Shown: positions 16,177 through 26,576 of the stretch, piece by piece
Position numbering within the stretch: position 1 is the first letter of the stretch
Layout: every line of letters starts with the position of its first letter
Assembly: GCA_947466085.1 (NCBI GenBank)
Contig: CANIEC010000021.1
Coordinates: forward strand, 1 to 43,375
Length of the DNA stretch: 43,375 nucleotides
Source: Rhodospirillales bacterium
Lineage (GTDB): Bacteria; Pseudomonadota; Alphaproteobacteria; Reyranellales; Reyranellaceae
Reading direction: 5' to 3'
Notes under the pieces: generated by a model
Told to the model about the DNA's origin: nothing
What the model saw: the letters and a program-made list of their open reading frames with translations, nothing else
Databases searched by the model: none
Made by a program: the position numbers and the translations under genes

Positions 16177-17700
16177 TCAGAGCAACGACCCTTGATTGCC
16201 GGTGCCGTCGTCGCGACGACGCGGCGAGGCGGGCGGCGGTGCAACCGGCTTCGGTGCACCCGCGCCATCGGTCACGCGCGCGCCGATGCGGCCGTCGTTG
16301 AATTCGATGCTGATCGTCTGGCCGGTGCTGGTGCCGGCGGCCGCGAGGACGGGTTGGCCGTCCTGGTCGCGTACCAGGGCGAAGCCGCGGTTGAGGACGG
16401 AGTGGAAGGAGTAGCTCTCCAGAAGCTTGGCCGCCTGGTCGACCTGGCGCTGGCCGTTCAGCAGCAGATCGTTGCCATGGCGCTTCAGGCGGTCGCCCAG
16501 CTGGTCGAGCCGGTCGAAGGCGCGGGCGTACTTCTGCAGGGCGTCGCTCTTGAAGCGGTCGACGGCACGGGTCAGCGCGCGGCCTTCGGCGACCAGCGCC
16601 TGTTCCTTGGCGGCGATCACCGCCTGCGGGCTCACGAGGCGCGCGGCCGAGAGCTGTTGCGCGCGCCGCTCGACGAGCTGGCGCGTCGCCAGGGCCAGCC
16701 GCTCGCCGCTGACATCGACGCGCTGCTGGCGCTCCTCGATCAGGCGGCGCGGATCGCCGAGGCCACGCGCGAGGCCGGCCAGTTCCATCGACCGCTCGCG
16801 CAGCAGGCGCGTCATGCCGCTGACCAGCCGCTTGGCGTAGTCGAGCGTCTCGGTCATCAGGTCGGCGCGCACCGGCACCGCCATCTCCGCGGCGGCGGTC
16901 GGCGTGGGCGCGCGGCGGTCCGAGGCGAAGTCGATCAGGGTCGTGTCGGTCTCGTGGCCGACAGCGGAGATCAGCGGGATTGCCGAGTCCGCAGCGGCAC
17001 GCACCACGATCTCCTCGTTGAAGGCCCACAGGTCCTCCAGGCTGCCGCCGCCACGCGCCACGATCAGCACGTCGGGACGCGGCACGGGCCCGTTTTCGGG
17101 CAGTCCGTTGAAGCCGGCGATGGCGCGGGCCACCTCGCCCGCCGCCTTCTCGCCCTGGACCGCCACCGGCCAGACCAGCACGTGACAGGGGAAACGGTCG
17201 CTGAGGCGATGCAGGATGTCGCGAATGACGGCGCCTGACGGCGAGGTCACGACACCCACCACCTGCGGCAGGTAGGGCAGCGGGCGCTTGCGATCCGGGT
17301 CGAACAGGCCCTCGGCCTGCAGCTTCTTGCGCCGGTCCTCCAGCAGCTTCAGCAGCGCGCCTTCGCCCGCCAGTTCCAGCCGGTCGACGATGATCTGGTA
17401 GCGCGAGGAGCCGGCATAGGTGGTGAGCTTGCCGGTGGCAATGACCTCCAGCCCCTCCTCGATCTTGATGCCCAGCCGCGGGATCGAGCCCTTCCAGCAG
17501 ACGCCGTCGATCACGGCATTCTCGTCCTTCAGGCGGAAGTAGCAGTGGCCCGAGCGGGGGAAGGAAGGCTGGCTGATCTCACCACGCACCCGCACCCTCG
17601 GGAACGAGCTCTCGATCTCGCGCTTCAGGGCGAAGGAAAGCTCGGAAACCGAGAATTCAGGGACGTTGGAAGGGGCTGCCGGGGCGTCGAGGTTTTCCAT
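16177..17700 (-). CDS. xseA: Exodeoxyribonuclease VII large subunit
   Basis: A 507-residue nuclease subunit that, with XseB, degrades single-stranded DNA to oligonucleotides. The N-terminal OB-fold is seen at about residues 15-110 (FSVSELSFALKREIESSFPR, then VRGEISQPSFPRSGHCYFRL). The catalytic domain follows with VVGVVTSPSGAVIRDILHRL, VLIVARGGGSLEDLWAFNEE and ISAVGHETDTTLIDFASDRR. A long coiled-coil region (~280-420, ERSMELAGLARGLGDPRRLI) precedes the C-terminal SYHSVLNRGF-like segment (SYSFHSVLNRGFALVRDQDG). The last 40 residues are a Pro/Ala-rich tail ending in GNQGSLL. It is divergent from purD with 57 bases between start codons. xseB is not in the window. Confidence 0.96.
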   Translation of the reverse strand: MENLDAPAAPSNVPEFSVSELSFALKREIESSFPRVRVRGEISQPSFPRSGHCYFRLKDENAVIDGVCWKGSIPRLGIKIEEGLEVIATGKLTTYAGSSRYQIIVDRLELAGEGALLKLLEDRRKKLQAEGLFDPDRKRPLPYLPQVVGVVTSPSGAVIRDILHRLSDRFPCHVLVWPVAVQGEKAAGEVARAIAGFNGLPENGPVPRPDVLIVARGGGSLEDLWAFNEEIVVRAAADSAIPLISAVGHETDTTLIDFASDRRAPTPTAAAEMAVPVRADLMTETLDYAKRLVSGMTRLLRERSMELAGLARGLGDPRRLIEERQQRVDVSGERLALATRQLVERRAQQLSAARLVSPQAVIAAKEQALVAEGRALTRAVDRFKSDALQKYARAFDRLDQLGDRLKRHGNDLLLNGQRQVDQAAKLLESYSFHSVLNRGFALVRDQDGQPVLAAAGTSTGQTISIEFNDGRIGARVTDGAGAPKPVAPPPASPRRRDDGTGNQGSLL

Positions 17701-17757
17701 CTGGGCCCGAACCTAGCCGCTTGTGCCCACGGCGCAAACTGTGGTCAAAGCCTCGCC

Positions 17758-19029
17758 ATGCGAATCCTCGTGGTGGGCGGCGGCGGCCGCGAACATGCCC
17801 TGTGCTGGGCGATTTCGGCCTCTCCGCTCTGCACCAAGCTCTACAGCGCGCCGGGCAATGCCGGCATCGCGCAGGTGGCCGAATGCGTCGATGTCGGCGC
17901 CGAGGACATCGAAGGGCAGGTGGCGCTGGCGCAGCGCCTGAAGATCGACTTCGTGGTGATCGCCCCCGACGCGCCGCTGGTGGCCGGCATGGCCGACGCC
18001 TTCGCCGAGGCGGGCATCAAGGCCTGGGGCCCGTCCAAGGCCGCCGCGCGCATCGAGGGCTCCAAGAGCTTCACCAAGGAACTCTGCCGCGCCAACGACA
18101 TCCCGACCGCCGCCTACCAGCGCTTCACCGAGGTCGGGCCAGCCGAGGCCTATATCAGGGCCCAGGGCGTGCCGATCGTGATCAAGGCCGACGGTCTTGC
18201 CGCCGGCAAGGGCGTGATCATCGCCGAGACGGTCGAGCAGGCGATCGAGGCGGTGCGCGACATGCTCTCGGGCAACCGCTTCGGCGCCGCCGGCGCTTCG
18301 GTGGTGATCGAGGAATTCATGCAGGGCGAGGAGGCGAGCTTCTTCGCCCTGACCGACGGCGAGCACGTCCTGCCGCTGGTCGGCGCGCAGGATCACAAGC
18401 GCGCCTTCGACGGCGACACCGGCCCGAACACCGGCGGCATGGGTGCCTACTCACCCGCCCCGATCTTCGACGCCGCCATGCAGCAGCGCACGATGGACGA
18501 GATCGTGCTGCCCACCGTGCGGGCGCTCGCGAAGGCCGGCACGCCGTTCAGGGGCGTGCTCTATGCCGGCCTGATGATCGACGCCAAGGGCCCGCGGCTG
18601 GTCGAATACAATTGCCGCTTCGGCGATCCCGAGACCCAGGTCCTGATGATGCGGCTGAAATCCGATCTCGTGCCGGCGCTGCTGGCCAGCGCCGAGGGCG
18701 GATTGAAGCATCTCGACCTGCGCTGGTCGCCCGACGCCGCCGTCACCGTGATCATGGCGACCCGGGGCTATCCCGACTCCTACCCCAAGGGCAGCGAGAT
18801 CCGTGGGCTCGCCGAGGCCGCCAAGGTCGAGGGCGTGCAGATATTCCACGCCGGCACCAAGGCCGGTCCGGACGGGAAGATCCTGGCCAATGGCGGCCGC
18901 GTCCTGAACGTCAGCGCCATGGCCCCCACCGTCGAGCAAGCCCGCGCCCGCGCCTACCGGGCCGTCGACCTGATCGACTGGCCGGAAGGCTTCTACCGCA
19001 AGGACATCGCCTGGCGGGCGCTGAAGTAG
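17758..19029 (+). CDS. purD: Phosphoribosylamine-glycine ligase (GAR synthetase)
   Basis: A 423-residue monofunctional enzyme joining glycine to phosphoribosylamine with ATP, the second step of purine synthesis. It starts with the Gly-rich MRILVVGGGGREHALCWAI. ATP-grasp features include GSKSFTKELC, VIKADGLAAGKGVIIAETVE, EEFMQGEEASFFALTDGEHV, GAQDHKRAFDGDTGPNTGGM and the metal-binding EYNCRFGDPETQ. The ATG at 17758 gives the standard N-terminus; longer upstream frames overlap xseA. Length and motifs are normal. It is followed by a palindromic repeat that may terminate transcription. Confidence 0.97.
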   Translation: MRILVVGGGGREHALCWAISASPLCTKLYSAPGNAGIAQVAECVDVGAEDIEGQVALAQRLKIDFVVIAPDAPLVAGMADAFAEAGIKAWGPSKAAARIEGSKSFTKELCRANDIPTAAYQRFTEVGPAEAYIRAQGVPIVIKADGLAAGKGVIIAETVEQAIEAVRDMLSGNRFGAAGASVVIEEFMQGEEASFFALTDGEHVLPLVGAQDHKRAFDGDTGPNTGGMGAYSPAPIFDAAMQQRTMDEIVLPTVRALAKAGTPFRGVLYAGLMIDAKGPRLVEYNCRFGDPETQVLMMRLKSDLVPALLASAEGGLKHLDLRWSPDAAVTVIMATRGYPDSYPKGSEIRGLAEAAKVEGVQIFHAGTKAGPDGKILANGGRVLNVSAMAPTVEQARARAYRAVDLIDWPEGFYRKDIAWRALK

Positions 19030-19030
19030 C

Positions 19031-19157
19031 TTCCCTCCCCATTCAAATGGGGAGGTGGCGGCGTCTTGCGCCGTCGGAGGGGTCAGAGGGCGCCATGACG
19101 AGAGGGCATGACCCCTCCGTCGCTACGCGACACCTCCCCATGTGAATGGGGAGGAAA
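19031..19157. repeat. Palindromic intergenic repeat, family A copy 2
   Basis: This copy starts directly after the purD stop codon. It has CTCCCCATTCAAATGGGGAGGTGGCGGCGTC..GCCGTCGGAGGGGTCA, a spacer, ATGACCCCTCCGTCGCTACGCGACACCTCCCCATGTGAATGGGGAG. Terminal hairpins and the central GAGGGGTCA/TGACCCCTC pairing are both kept. It closely resembles 35905-36027 and 6478-6598. Confidence 0.85.
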
Positions 19158-19175
19158 TTTGCGCTACGGTGAAAC

Positions 19176-20303
19176 ATGCCTGACGCCCTCTCCGAGTCCC
19201 AGCGCCTGCTGGCCCAGCTTCGCTTTCCCTGTGGTGACGTGCCGGAACCCGGCGACATCAAGAACGTCGCCCCCGGCATCCACTGGCTGCGCATGCCGCT
19301 GCCGTTCCAGCTCAACCACATCAACCTGTGGCTGATCGAGGAGAAGGACGGCTGGACGATCGTCGACACCGGCATCAATTCGCAGGACACGCGAACGCTC
19401 TGGGAGAAGATCTTCGCCGAGAAGCTCCAGGGCAAACCGGTGGTGCGCGTGATCGGCACGCATCTCCATCCCGACCATATCGGCCTCGCCGGCTGGCTGT
19501 GCGAGAAGTGGAGCGCGCCGCTCTACATGACGCTCGGCGAGTACATGAGCGCGCAGGCCGCGCGCAACGACTTCGTCGAGAGCGAGGAAACACGGGCGGA
19601 ACACGTCAAACGCAACGGCGTGCCGCCCGACCGCATCGCCAACTTCCACCGCCACAAGGGCGGCTATGCCAAGGGCGTCGTGCCGCTGCCGACCTCCTAC
19701 CGGCGCATGATCCATGCGCATCCGATCATCATCGGCGGCCATCGCTGGGACGTCATCGTCGGACGCGGCCACGCGCCCGAACATGCCTCGCTGTGGTGCC
19801 CCGAGCTCAACGTGATGATCGCGGGCGACCAGGTGCTGCCCAAGATCAGCACCAATGTCGGCGTGTGGCCCAACGAGCCGCTGGCCGACGCGCTGACCTG
19901 GTTCCTCGACGGCTTCTCGCGCTTCCGCCGCCTGCCGGCCGACGCGCTGGTCCTGCCGAGCCACGGCTTCCCCTTCATCGGCCTGCACACCCGCCTCGAC
20001 CAGCTTGTCGCCCATCACGACGCGCGGCTGAACGACATGGAGCGGGCGATCGCCGCCAGGGGCCCGGAGGGCGCGACCGGCTGGGACATGGTGCCGGTCC
20101 TGTTCCCGCGCCATCTCGACAACAACCAGATCGTCTTCGCCTTCGGCGAGACGCTGGCGCACCTCCATTGCCTGGAGACGCGCGCGCGCGTGAAGCGTGT
20201 CATGGTCGACGGCGTGCACCGCTTCGTGGCGCTGGCCGATCTGAACACGCTGCCCCCGGCCGACGATTCGGACGGCGTGGTCATGGACATTGGCCAGACC
20301 TGA
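19176..20303 (+). CDS. MBL-fold metallo-hydrolase
   Basis: A 375-residue metallo-beta-lactamase-fold hydrolase. The zinc motif HLHPDHIG (H96, H98, D100, H101) is intact. It is followed by VIVGRGHAPEH and, about residue 218, AGDQVLPKIS (bridging Asp), with LPSHGFPFIG near residue 265. A C-terminal region of ~100 residues (from LDQLVAHHDARLNDMERAIA) resembles the winged-helix extension of LACTB2-like hydrolases. No signal peptide is seen, so it is cytoplasmic. LACTB2-type RNase and thioesterase-like activities are both possible. It lies between purD and queA on the same strand, 21 bases before queA, and may share a transcript with queA-tgt. Confidence 0.88.
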   Translation: MPDALSESQRLLAQLRFPCGDVPEPGDIKNVAPGIHWLRMPLPFQLNHINLWLIEEKDGWTIVDTGINSQDTRTLWEKIFAEKLQGKPVVRVIGTHLHPDHIGLAGWLCEKWSAPLYMTLGEYMSAQAARNDFVESEETRAEHVKRNGVPPDRIANFHRHKGGYAKGVVPLPTSYRRMIHAHPIIIGGHRWDVIVGRGHAPEHASLWCPELNVMIAGDQVLPKISTNVGVWPNEPLADALTWFLDGFSRFRRLPADALVLPSHGFPFIGLHTRLDQLVAHHDARLNDMERAIAARGPEGATGWDMVPVLFPRHLDNNQIVFAFGETLAHLHCLETRARVKRVMVDGVHRFVALADLNTLPPADDSDGVVMDIGQT

Positions 20304-20324
20304 CGCAGGCCTGATTCCCAAACG

Positions 20325-21368
20325 ATGCGCGTCGACCTTTTCGATTTTGCGCTGCCGGACGATCTGATCGCCCAGCGGCCCGTCTCCCCGCGCGACTCGG
20401 CGCGTCTGCTCGACGTCACCGGCGAGACCCTGCACGACCGCACCGTGCGGTCCCTGCCCGGCCTGCTGCGGCGCGGCGACCTGCTCGTGTTCAATGACAC
20501 CAAGGTCATCCCGGCGCGGCTGAAAGGCGTTCGGCCGGGTCAGGGAATCCGTCAGGACGTGGCGGTCGAGGCGCTGCTGATCCGCGATCTCGGGAACCGG
20601 CGCTGGTGCGCCTTCGCCCGTCCCGGGAAGCGGCTGCGGCCGGGCGATACGCTGGTCTTCCCGGGGCTTCGCGCCGTCGTCGAGTCCAAGGAAGAGGACG
20701 GCTCGCTGGTGGTGGCCTTCGACCAGGAGGGTCACGCCTTTCTCACCGCCCTCGAGCAGGAGGGTACGGTACCTCTGCCACCCTACATTCGCGGCGGCAC
20801 GGCCGACGCGCAGGACCGCAAGGATTATCAGACGCTGTTCGCCAAGCACGACGGCTCCGTCGCCGCCCCCACCGCCGGCCTGCATTTCACGCCCGAGCTG
20901 ATGGCAGCGCTTGCCGACAGCGGCATCACCACGGCGGGCGTCACGCTGCATGTCGGCGCGGGCACCTTCCAGCCGGTACGGGTCGACGACACCGACGCAC
21001 ATACGATGCACGCCGAATGGGGCGAGGTTTCCGAGGCGACTGCGCGCGCCGTCGAGGCAACGCGCATCCTGGGCGGCCGCATCGTCTCGATCGGCACGAC
21101 CTCGCTGCGGCTGCTCGAAACCGTGGCGCGCGAGCATGACGGCGCGATCAGGCCCTGGAGCGGCGAGACCGACATCTTCATCACGCCGGGCTTCCGGTTC
21201 CGCGCCGTCGACCTGCTGCTGACCAACTTCCACCTGCCGCGCTCGACCCTGTTCATGCTGGTCTCGGCCTTCGCCGGGCTGGAGCGCATGAAACAGGCCT
21301 ATGCGCATGCCGTGGAGAAGCGATACCGCTTCTATTCCTACGGCGATTGTTGTCTGTTGCGCCGATGA
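20325..21368 (+). CDS. queA: S-adenosylmethionine:tRNA ribosyltransferase-isomerase
   Basis: A 347-residue enzyme that adds the epoxycyclopentane ring from SAM to 7-aminomethyl-7-deazaguanine in tRNA, the penultimate step of queuosine formation. Characteristic stretches are [20 protein letters not shown] at the N-terminus, [56 protein letters not shown] and the C-terminal [19 protein letters not shown]. Its stop overlaps the tgt start as ATGA, so the two are translationally coupled. Length is normal. Confidence 0.96.
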   Translation: MRVDLFDFALPDDLIAQRPVSPRDSARLLDVTGETLHDRTVRSLPGLLRRGDLLVFNDTKVIPARLKGVRPGQGIRQDVAVEALLIRDLGNRRWCAFARPGKRLRPGDTLVFPGLRAVVESKEEDGSLVVAFDQEGHAFLTALEQEGTVPLPPYIRGGTADAQDRKDYQTLFAKHDGSVAAPTAGLHFTPELMAALADSGITTAGVTLHVGAGTFQPVRVDDTDAHTMHAEWGEVSEATARAVEATRILGGRIVSIGTTSLRLLETVAREHDGAIRPWSGETDIFITPGFRFRAVDLLLTNFHLPRSTLFMLVSAFAGLERMKQAYAHAVEKRYRFYSYGDCCLLRR

Positions 21369-22489
21369 GCCTTTCCTACGAGCTGCTGGGCAGCGACGGC
21401 GCGGCCCGCCGCGGCCGCATCACGACCGCGCACGGCACCATCGAGACGCCGGCCTTCATGCCAGTCGGCACGGCGGGCACGGTGAAGGCGATGCTGCCCC
21501 AGTCCGTCGCCGAGACCGGCGCGGAGATCGTTCTGGGCAACACCTTCCACCTGATGCTGCGGCCGGGCGCGGAGCGCGTCGCGGCTCTCGGCGGCCTGCA
21601 CAAGTTCATGAACTGGCCGGGCCCGATCCTGACCGATTCGGGCGGCTTCCAGGTGATGTCGCTCAAGGAGCTGCGCAAGCTCGACCCCGACGGCGTCACC
21701 TTCCGCTCCCCCAAGGATGGCTCGCAGCATCGGCTGACGCCCGAAAGCTCGATCGGGATCCAGCGCCTGCTCGATGCCGACATCACCATGTCGTTCGACG
21801 AATGCACCAGCTGGCCAGTCGAGGAGCCGGAAGCCGCCTTCTCGATGCGGCTCTCCATGAAGTGGGCCGAGCGCGGCCGCAGGGCCTTCGTCGATCGTCC
21901 GGGCTACGGCCTGTTCGGCATCGTCCAGGGCAGCACCTTTCCCGAGCTGCGTGCGGAAAGCGCAAAGGCGCTTATCGACATCGGCTTCGACGGCTATGCG
22001 GTCGGCGGCCTCGCCGTCGGCGAAGGCCAGGAACTGATGTTCGGCACGCTCGACTACACGGTGCCGATGCTGCCCGCCGACCGGCCGCGCTACCTGATGG
22101 GCGTCGGCCGTCCCGGCGATATCGTGGGCGCGGTGAAGCGCGGGATCGACATGTTCGATTGCGTGATGCCGACGCGCGCCGGCCGCACGGCGCAGGCCTT
22201 CACGCGGCGCGGCGAGCTCAACATGCGCAACGCCCGCCACCGCGACGATCCGCGTCCGATCGACGAGCAGTGCGGCTGCCCCGCCTGCAGGCATCACAGC
22301 CGGGCCTATCTGCATCACCTGATCCGCGCTGACGAGATCCTCGGTGCGATGCTGCTCACCTGGCACAATCTCCACTACTACCAGGACGTGATGCGCGGGC
22401 TGCGCGACGCCATCGAGAGCAAGAGCCTGGACGCCTGGATCGCCTCGTTCGAGCGCGACCAGGCACTGGGCGACATCCCACCCCTGTAG
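21365..22489 (+). CDS. tgt: tRNA-guanine transglycosylase
   Basis: A 374-residue enzyme exchanging guanine-34 for preQ1 in GUN-anticodon tRNAs. [20 protein letters not shown] and [12 protein letters not shown] (general acid Asp) are present. [20 protein letters not shown] holds the nucleophilic Asp, and the zinc site [17 protein letters not shown] is complete. The ATG lies in the 4-base ATGA overlap with queA, and earlier in-frame starts would intrude further into queA. queA and tgt together supply the last steps of queuosine insertion; the preQ1-forming genes are not in the window. Confidence 0.97.
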   Translation: MSLSYELLGSDGAARRGRITTAHGTIETPAFMPVGTAGTVKAMLPQSVAETGAEIVLGNTFHLMLRPGAERVAALGGLHKFMNWPGPILTDSGGFQVMSLKELRKLDPDGVTFRSPKDGSQHRLTPESSIGIQRLLDADITMSFDECTSWPVEEPEAAFSMRLSMKWAERGRRAFVDRPGYGLFGIVQGSTFPELRAESAKALIDIGFDGYAVGGLAVGEGQELMFGTLDYTVPMLPADRPRYLMGVGRPGDIVGAVKRGIDMFDCVMPTRAGRTAQAFTRRGELNMRNARHRDDPRPIDEQCGCPACRHHSRAYLHHLIRADEILGAMLLTWHNLHYYQDVMRGLRDAIESKSLDAWIASFERDQALGDIPPL

Positions 22490-22501
22490 CGGAGCGTACC
22501 G

Positions 22502-23110
22502 ATGCCGAACGAGGCCCTGATCGTCGTCGACGTGCAGAACGATTTCTGCGAGGCCGGTGCATTGGCCGTGGCCGGCGCCCACGCCATCGTCCCGCTGGTC
22601 AATCGCCTGATCGCCCGCCACGACCACGTCGTGCTGACGCAGGACTGGCATCCGCCGGGCCATGCCTCCTTCGCGAGCTCGTGGCAGGACGCGGAGCCCT
22701 TCACCACGGTGCAGTTCCCCTACGGACCGCAGGTCCTGTGGCCGGACCATTGCGTGCAGGGCACGCCGGGTGCGGCGTTCCATCCCGACCTGGAGGTCAC
22801 CAAGGCGCAGATGATCGTGCGCAAGGGCTTCCACACCGGCATCGATTCCTATTCCGCGTTCCGCGAGAACGACCGCATGACGCGCACCGGCCTCGACGGC
22901 TACCTGAAGGCGCGCGGCTTCACGAAACTGATCTTCTGCGGACTGGCGCTCGACTACTGCGTCGCTTGGTCGGCCATCGACGCGCGCCAGGCGGGCTTCG
23001 ACGTGGCCGTGGTGGTCGAGGCGACGGCCGCCATCGACCTCGACGACAGCCGCAAACGCATGATGAGCGACATGCGCCGCGCCGGGATAAATCTGAACGC
23101 TACAGCATAA
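22502..23110 (+). CDS. pncA: Nicotinamidase
   Basis: A 202-residue isochorismatase-fold hydrolase turning nicotinamide into nicotinate for NAD salvage. The catalytic triad is D10 (VVDVQNDFC), K108 (VRKGF) and C153 (LALDYCVAWSA). The metal site is visible as D48-x-H50 and H54 in QDWHPPGHASF plus H83 in PDHCVQG. Length is typical. It follows tgt by 12 bases and may be co-transcribed with it, although the pathways are unrelated. Confidence 0.94.
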   Translation: MPNEALIVVDVQNDFCEAGALAVAGAHAIVPLVNRLIARHDHVVLTQDWHPPGHASFASSWQDAEPFTTVQFPYGPQVLWPDHCVQGTPGAAFHPDLEVTKAQMIVRKGFHTGIDSYSAFRENDRMTRTGLDGYLKARGFTKLIFCGLALDYCVAWSAIDARQAGFDVAVVVEATAAIDLDDSRKRMMSDMRRAGINLNATA

Positions 23111-23115
23111 CTTCC

Positions 23116-23234
23116 CGTCATCCTGAGCGGAGCCGCCCGCAGGGCGGCGAAGTCGAAGGATCTCCTTTCCGACGCACAGCGTATCGAGGCGAAAAAAGGT
23201 CCTTCGACTACGCTGCGCTCCGCTCAGGACGACG
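23116..23234. repeat. Palindromic intergenic repeat with GTCATCCTGAGCGGAG ends
   Basis: CGTCATCCTGAGCGGAGC..GTCGAAGGATC on the left pairs with GGTCCTTCGACTACG..GCTCCGCTCAGGACGACG on the right around a ~30-base spacer containing AAAAAA. An internal GCCGCCC/GGGCGGC hairpin lies in the left arm. It separates the convergent pncA and thiolase genes. Confidence 0.85.
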
Positions 23235-23248
23235 GAAGCTTTGCGTCC

Positions 23249-24451
<1,203 letters not shown>

Positions 24452-24571
24452 CTTGGGTACTCCCGACTCAGGCAATCGTTCCTGTGGGGTTAGCACCCGA
24501 CGCCTGCGGTTGCCAATGGCCCCCGCGATGCCCCTGGGACAGGGGCGCCATGTCTTTGAGGGTATGGCGGA

Positions 24572-25225
24572 CTAGGTCGCGCGCCGACAGACGGCGTACT
24601 GGGCGTAGCCGAGATGCGGCCGCTCGAAGCGCCGGACCTCGATGTCGCCGGGGAGCCGCGTCAGGGCGGACTCCAGCGCGTCGCGCGGGATCACATGGAA
24701 CAGCGCCAGCCACTGGCGCAGGCCGCCACGAAACCAGCGCGGCAGCCGCTCCTGGCCGCCAAAGTCGACGAGATGCAGTTCGCCGCCGGGCTGCAGCCAC
24801 ACGACCGATTGGGCCAGCGCCTTCTCCCAGTCCGGGATCATCGACAGCGTGTAGGAGAAGAAGATGCGCGAGAAGCCCGGCACGCCGAAGAGCAGCGCGG
24901 GGTCGAAGCGCGTGGCGTCGGCATGGGCCAGACGAACGCGGCCGCCCAGCCCCTCGCGCTCGACGCGGCGGCGCGCCGTGTCGAGCATCTCCAGCGACAG
25001 GTCGATGCCGAACAGCGGCGTGGCGGGGTGTCGATGCGCCACCGCGATCAGGTTGCGCGCGGTGCCGCAGCCGATCTCCAGCACGCGACCACCCGGCGGC
25101 GGCGCAAGGCCCTCGATCAGCCGGTCGCGGCCCAGCAGGTAGTACTTGCGGCTGAGATCGTAGACGTGGCGCTGGCGGCGATAGATCCGGTCCATGAGAC
25201 CGGCATTGGCGAGGGTCGTGCTCAC
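24572..25225 (-). CDS. btaB: DGTS N-methyltransferase (betaine lipid synthesis)
   Basis: A 217-residue SAM-dependent methyltransferase that makes three N-methylations of diacylglyceryl-homoserine to give the betaine lipid DGTS. Motif I is VLEIGCGTARNLIAVA (residues ~48-63), motif II PLFGIDLSLEMLDTARRRVE, and motif III about SRIFFSYTLSMIPDWEKALA. The opening RIYRRQRHVYDLSRKYYLLGRDRLI is the characteristic BtaB N-terminus. The start is GTG, with GTGA overlapping the btaA stop, so translation is coupled to btaA. Together they form a two-gene operon with a PHO-box-like site ahead of it. Confidence 0.9.
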   Translation of the reverse strand: MSTTLANAGLMDRIYRRQRHVYDLSRKYYLLGRDRLIEGLAPPPGGRVLEIGCGTARNLIAVAHRHPATPLFGIDLSLEMLDTARRRVEREGLGGRVRLAHADATRFDPALLFGVPGFSRIFFSYTLSMIPDWEKALAQSVVWLQPGGELHLVDFGGQERLPRWFRGGLRQWLALFHVIPRDALESALTRLPGDIEVRRFERPHLGYAQYAVCRRAT

Positions 25226-26454
25226 GGCTTCAGCACATAGAGATGGAAGCCACCATAGATGGCCGACCGGTCGCGCGCCGTGAAGGCGCGCGATGCCTCG
25301 GCCTCGTAGTGCCACTGGTCGAGCAGCTCTGGCGCGACGCGGCCGGGCAGCAGCGAGGGTTCGGCGGCGGTGCGGAAGATCACGCGGGCGCCCGGCCGCG
25401 CCGTGCGCGTGATCTCGCTCCACAGCGCATTGAGCTGCGCATCCGTCATCCAGTCCTGCGCATCGAGCAGCACGTAGCGGTCGCGCGAGCCCGCGGGACA
25501 GGAGGCGAGATAATCCGTCACCGAGCGGTTCATCACCTCGACCTTCCCGGCCCGGCGCTTCACCGCGGCAAAATTCTCCTGCCTGAGATAGGGCGGCAAT
25601 GGCCCGCTGGCATTACGCGCATAGCTGCGACCGAAAGCCTGCCAGGCGAAGTAGTTGTCGTCGAGGCTGAAACCGCAGGCCAGCCGCTCGACCCGGTCGC
25701 GCAGCACCGAGCCCATGTCGCGGCCACCGGCCAGCGCCTCGTACTGCGCCGGCGGGATGCCGAGCCCGTAGAGCGACAGCCGGTTCGACGTGGCCCAGCG
25801 CACGGCCGGCTTGTCGAACAGGGGAGCCAGCACCGTGTCGAAGAAGCGCTGCTGCTCCTCGATCGTACGCGCGGCGAGAAGCTTGCCGAAGTCGACGCCG
25901 TAGACGCGGGCGGCGACGTGCGCCGCGCCGATGAAGCGGCCGAGCACGCCGTGGCGGTAGGCGTTCTGCGCAAAGATCGAGATGCGGCGCCGGCCGCCCC
26001 GGTGCAGGCTGCGGCCTTCCCAGTAGGCGCGGCTCTCGGTATCGAGATGAGGCGCGATCTCGCGGTCGTAGACGCGCGGATTGGCGCGCGAGTCGGCGGC
26101 GCCGAAGAAGCGATAGTAGTCCGACCAGGACGGAAGTTTCTGCGCCGCCGTGAGTTTCAACCGGTTGAGCGCCACATGGGCGCGGCTGAGATCGACGGCG
26201 GTGATGGCCGCGGGATCGGCGGTGAGATAGGACAGGATGTTGCAGCCGCCCGACGCGATGGCCACGACGTGACAGTCCGGCGTCAGCGCCATCGCCTCGA
26301 GGTCGACCTCGGGATCCTCCCAGATCTGGGCGTAGACGAGACCGCGGAACAGCCGCTCGAACAGCTTCTCCAGCATCCCTTCACGGGACAGAACCTTGTG
26401 GCGGCGTACCGCCTGCTTCAGGAGCGATTGGCTCTCTGCCTGCGGATGGATCAA
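25222..26454 (-). CDS. btaA: S-adenosylmethionine:diacylglycerol 3-amino-3-carboxypropyl transferase
   Basis: A 410-residue DUF3419-family enzyme that moves the 3-amino-3-carboxypropyl group of SAM to diacylglycerol, giving diacylglyceryl-homoserine. Family blocks are HKVLSREGMLEKLFERLFRG, LVYAQIWEDPEVDLEAMALT, VVAIASGGCNILSYLTADPA and ITAVDLSRAHVALNRLK in the N-terminal SAM domain. DRYVLLDAQDWMTDAQLNAL and ARVIFRTAAEPSLLPGRV lie near the C-terminus. No ATG or GTG is placed to give the full N-terminus. A TTG at 26454 with GGAG nine bases upstream yields MIHPQAESQS and a normal length, and is preferred. btaB overlaps its 3' end. The enzyme is membrane-associated on the cytoplasmic side. Confidence 0.92.
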   Translation of the reverse strand: MIHPQAESQSLLKQAVRRHKVLSREGMLEKLFERLFRGLVYAQIWEDPEVDLEAMALTPDCHVVAIASGGCNILSYLTADPAAITAVDLSRAHVALNRLKLTAAQKLPSWSDYYRFFGAADSRANPRVYDREIAPHLDTESRAYWEGRSLHRGGRRRISIFAQNAYRHGVLGRFIGAAHVAARVYGVDFGKLLAARTIEEQQRFFDTVLAPLFDKPAVRWATSNRLSLYGLGIPPAQYEALAGGRDMGSVLRDRVERLACGFSLDDNYFAWQAFGRSYARNASGPLPPYLRQENFAAVKRRAGKVEVMNRSVTDYLASCPAGSRDRYVLLDAQDWMTDAQLNALWSEITRTARPGARVIFRTAAEPSLLPGRVAPELLDQWHYEAEASRAFTARDRSAIYGGFHLYVLKP

Positions 26455-26502
26455 CCCAACAACTCCGGTTCTACTTTGACTCAATGACGCTAGCCGCGGT
26501 CG

Positions 26503-26520
26503 GTGCCAGTTTGATGACGG
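26503..26520 (-). promoter_or_regulatory. PHO-box-like direct repeat upstream of btaA
   Basis: Read on the minus strand: CCGTCAT-CAAA-CTGGCAC. It matches CTGTCAT-N4-CTGTCAC with one mismatch per heptamer and the canonical 4-base spacer. It ends 48 bases upstream of the btaA TTG start, and TAGCGT about 10 bases further on could be the -10. The divergent ogt gene begins 56 bases away on the other side. Confidence 0.55.
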
Positions 26521-26576
26521 ACCGTGTGGGTTTCCGGACTTGACGGGTTGACTGGTTAGGCCGGAAGGTTGAGTCC

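Noticed and set aside
19164-21308. 714-codon minus-strand frame opposite the MBL and queA genes
   Set aside because: It is antisense to two clear genes and has no family features.
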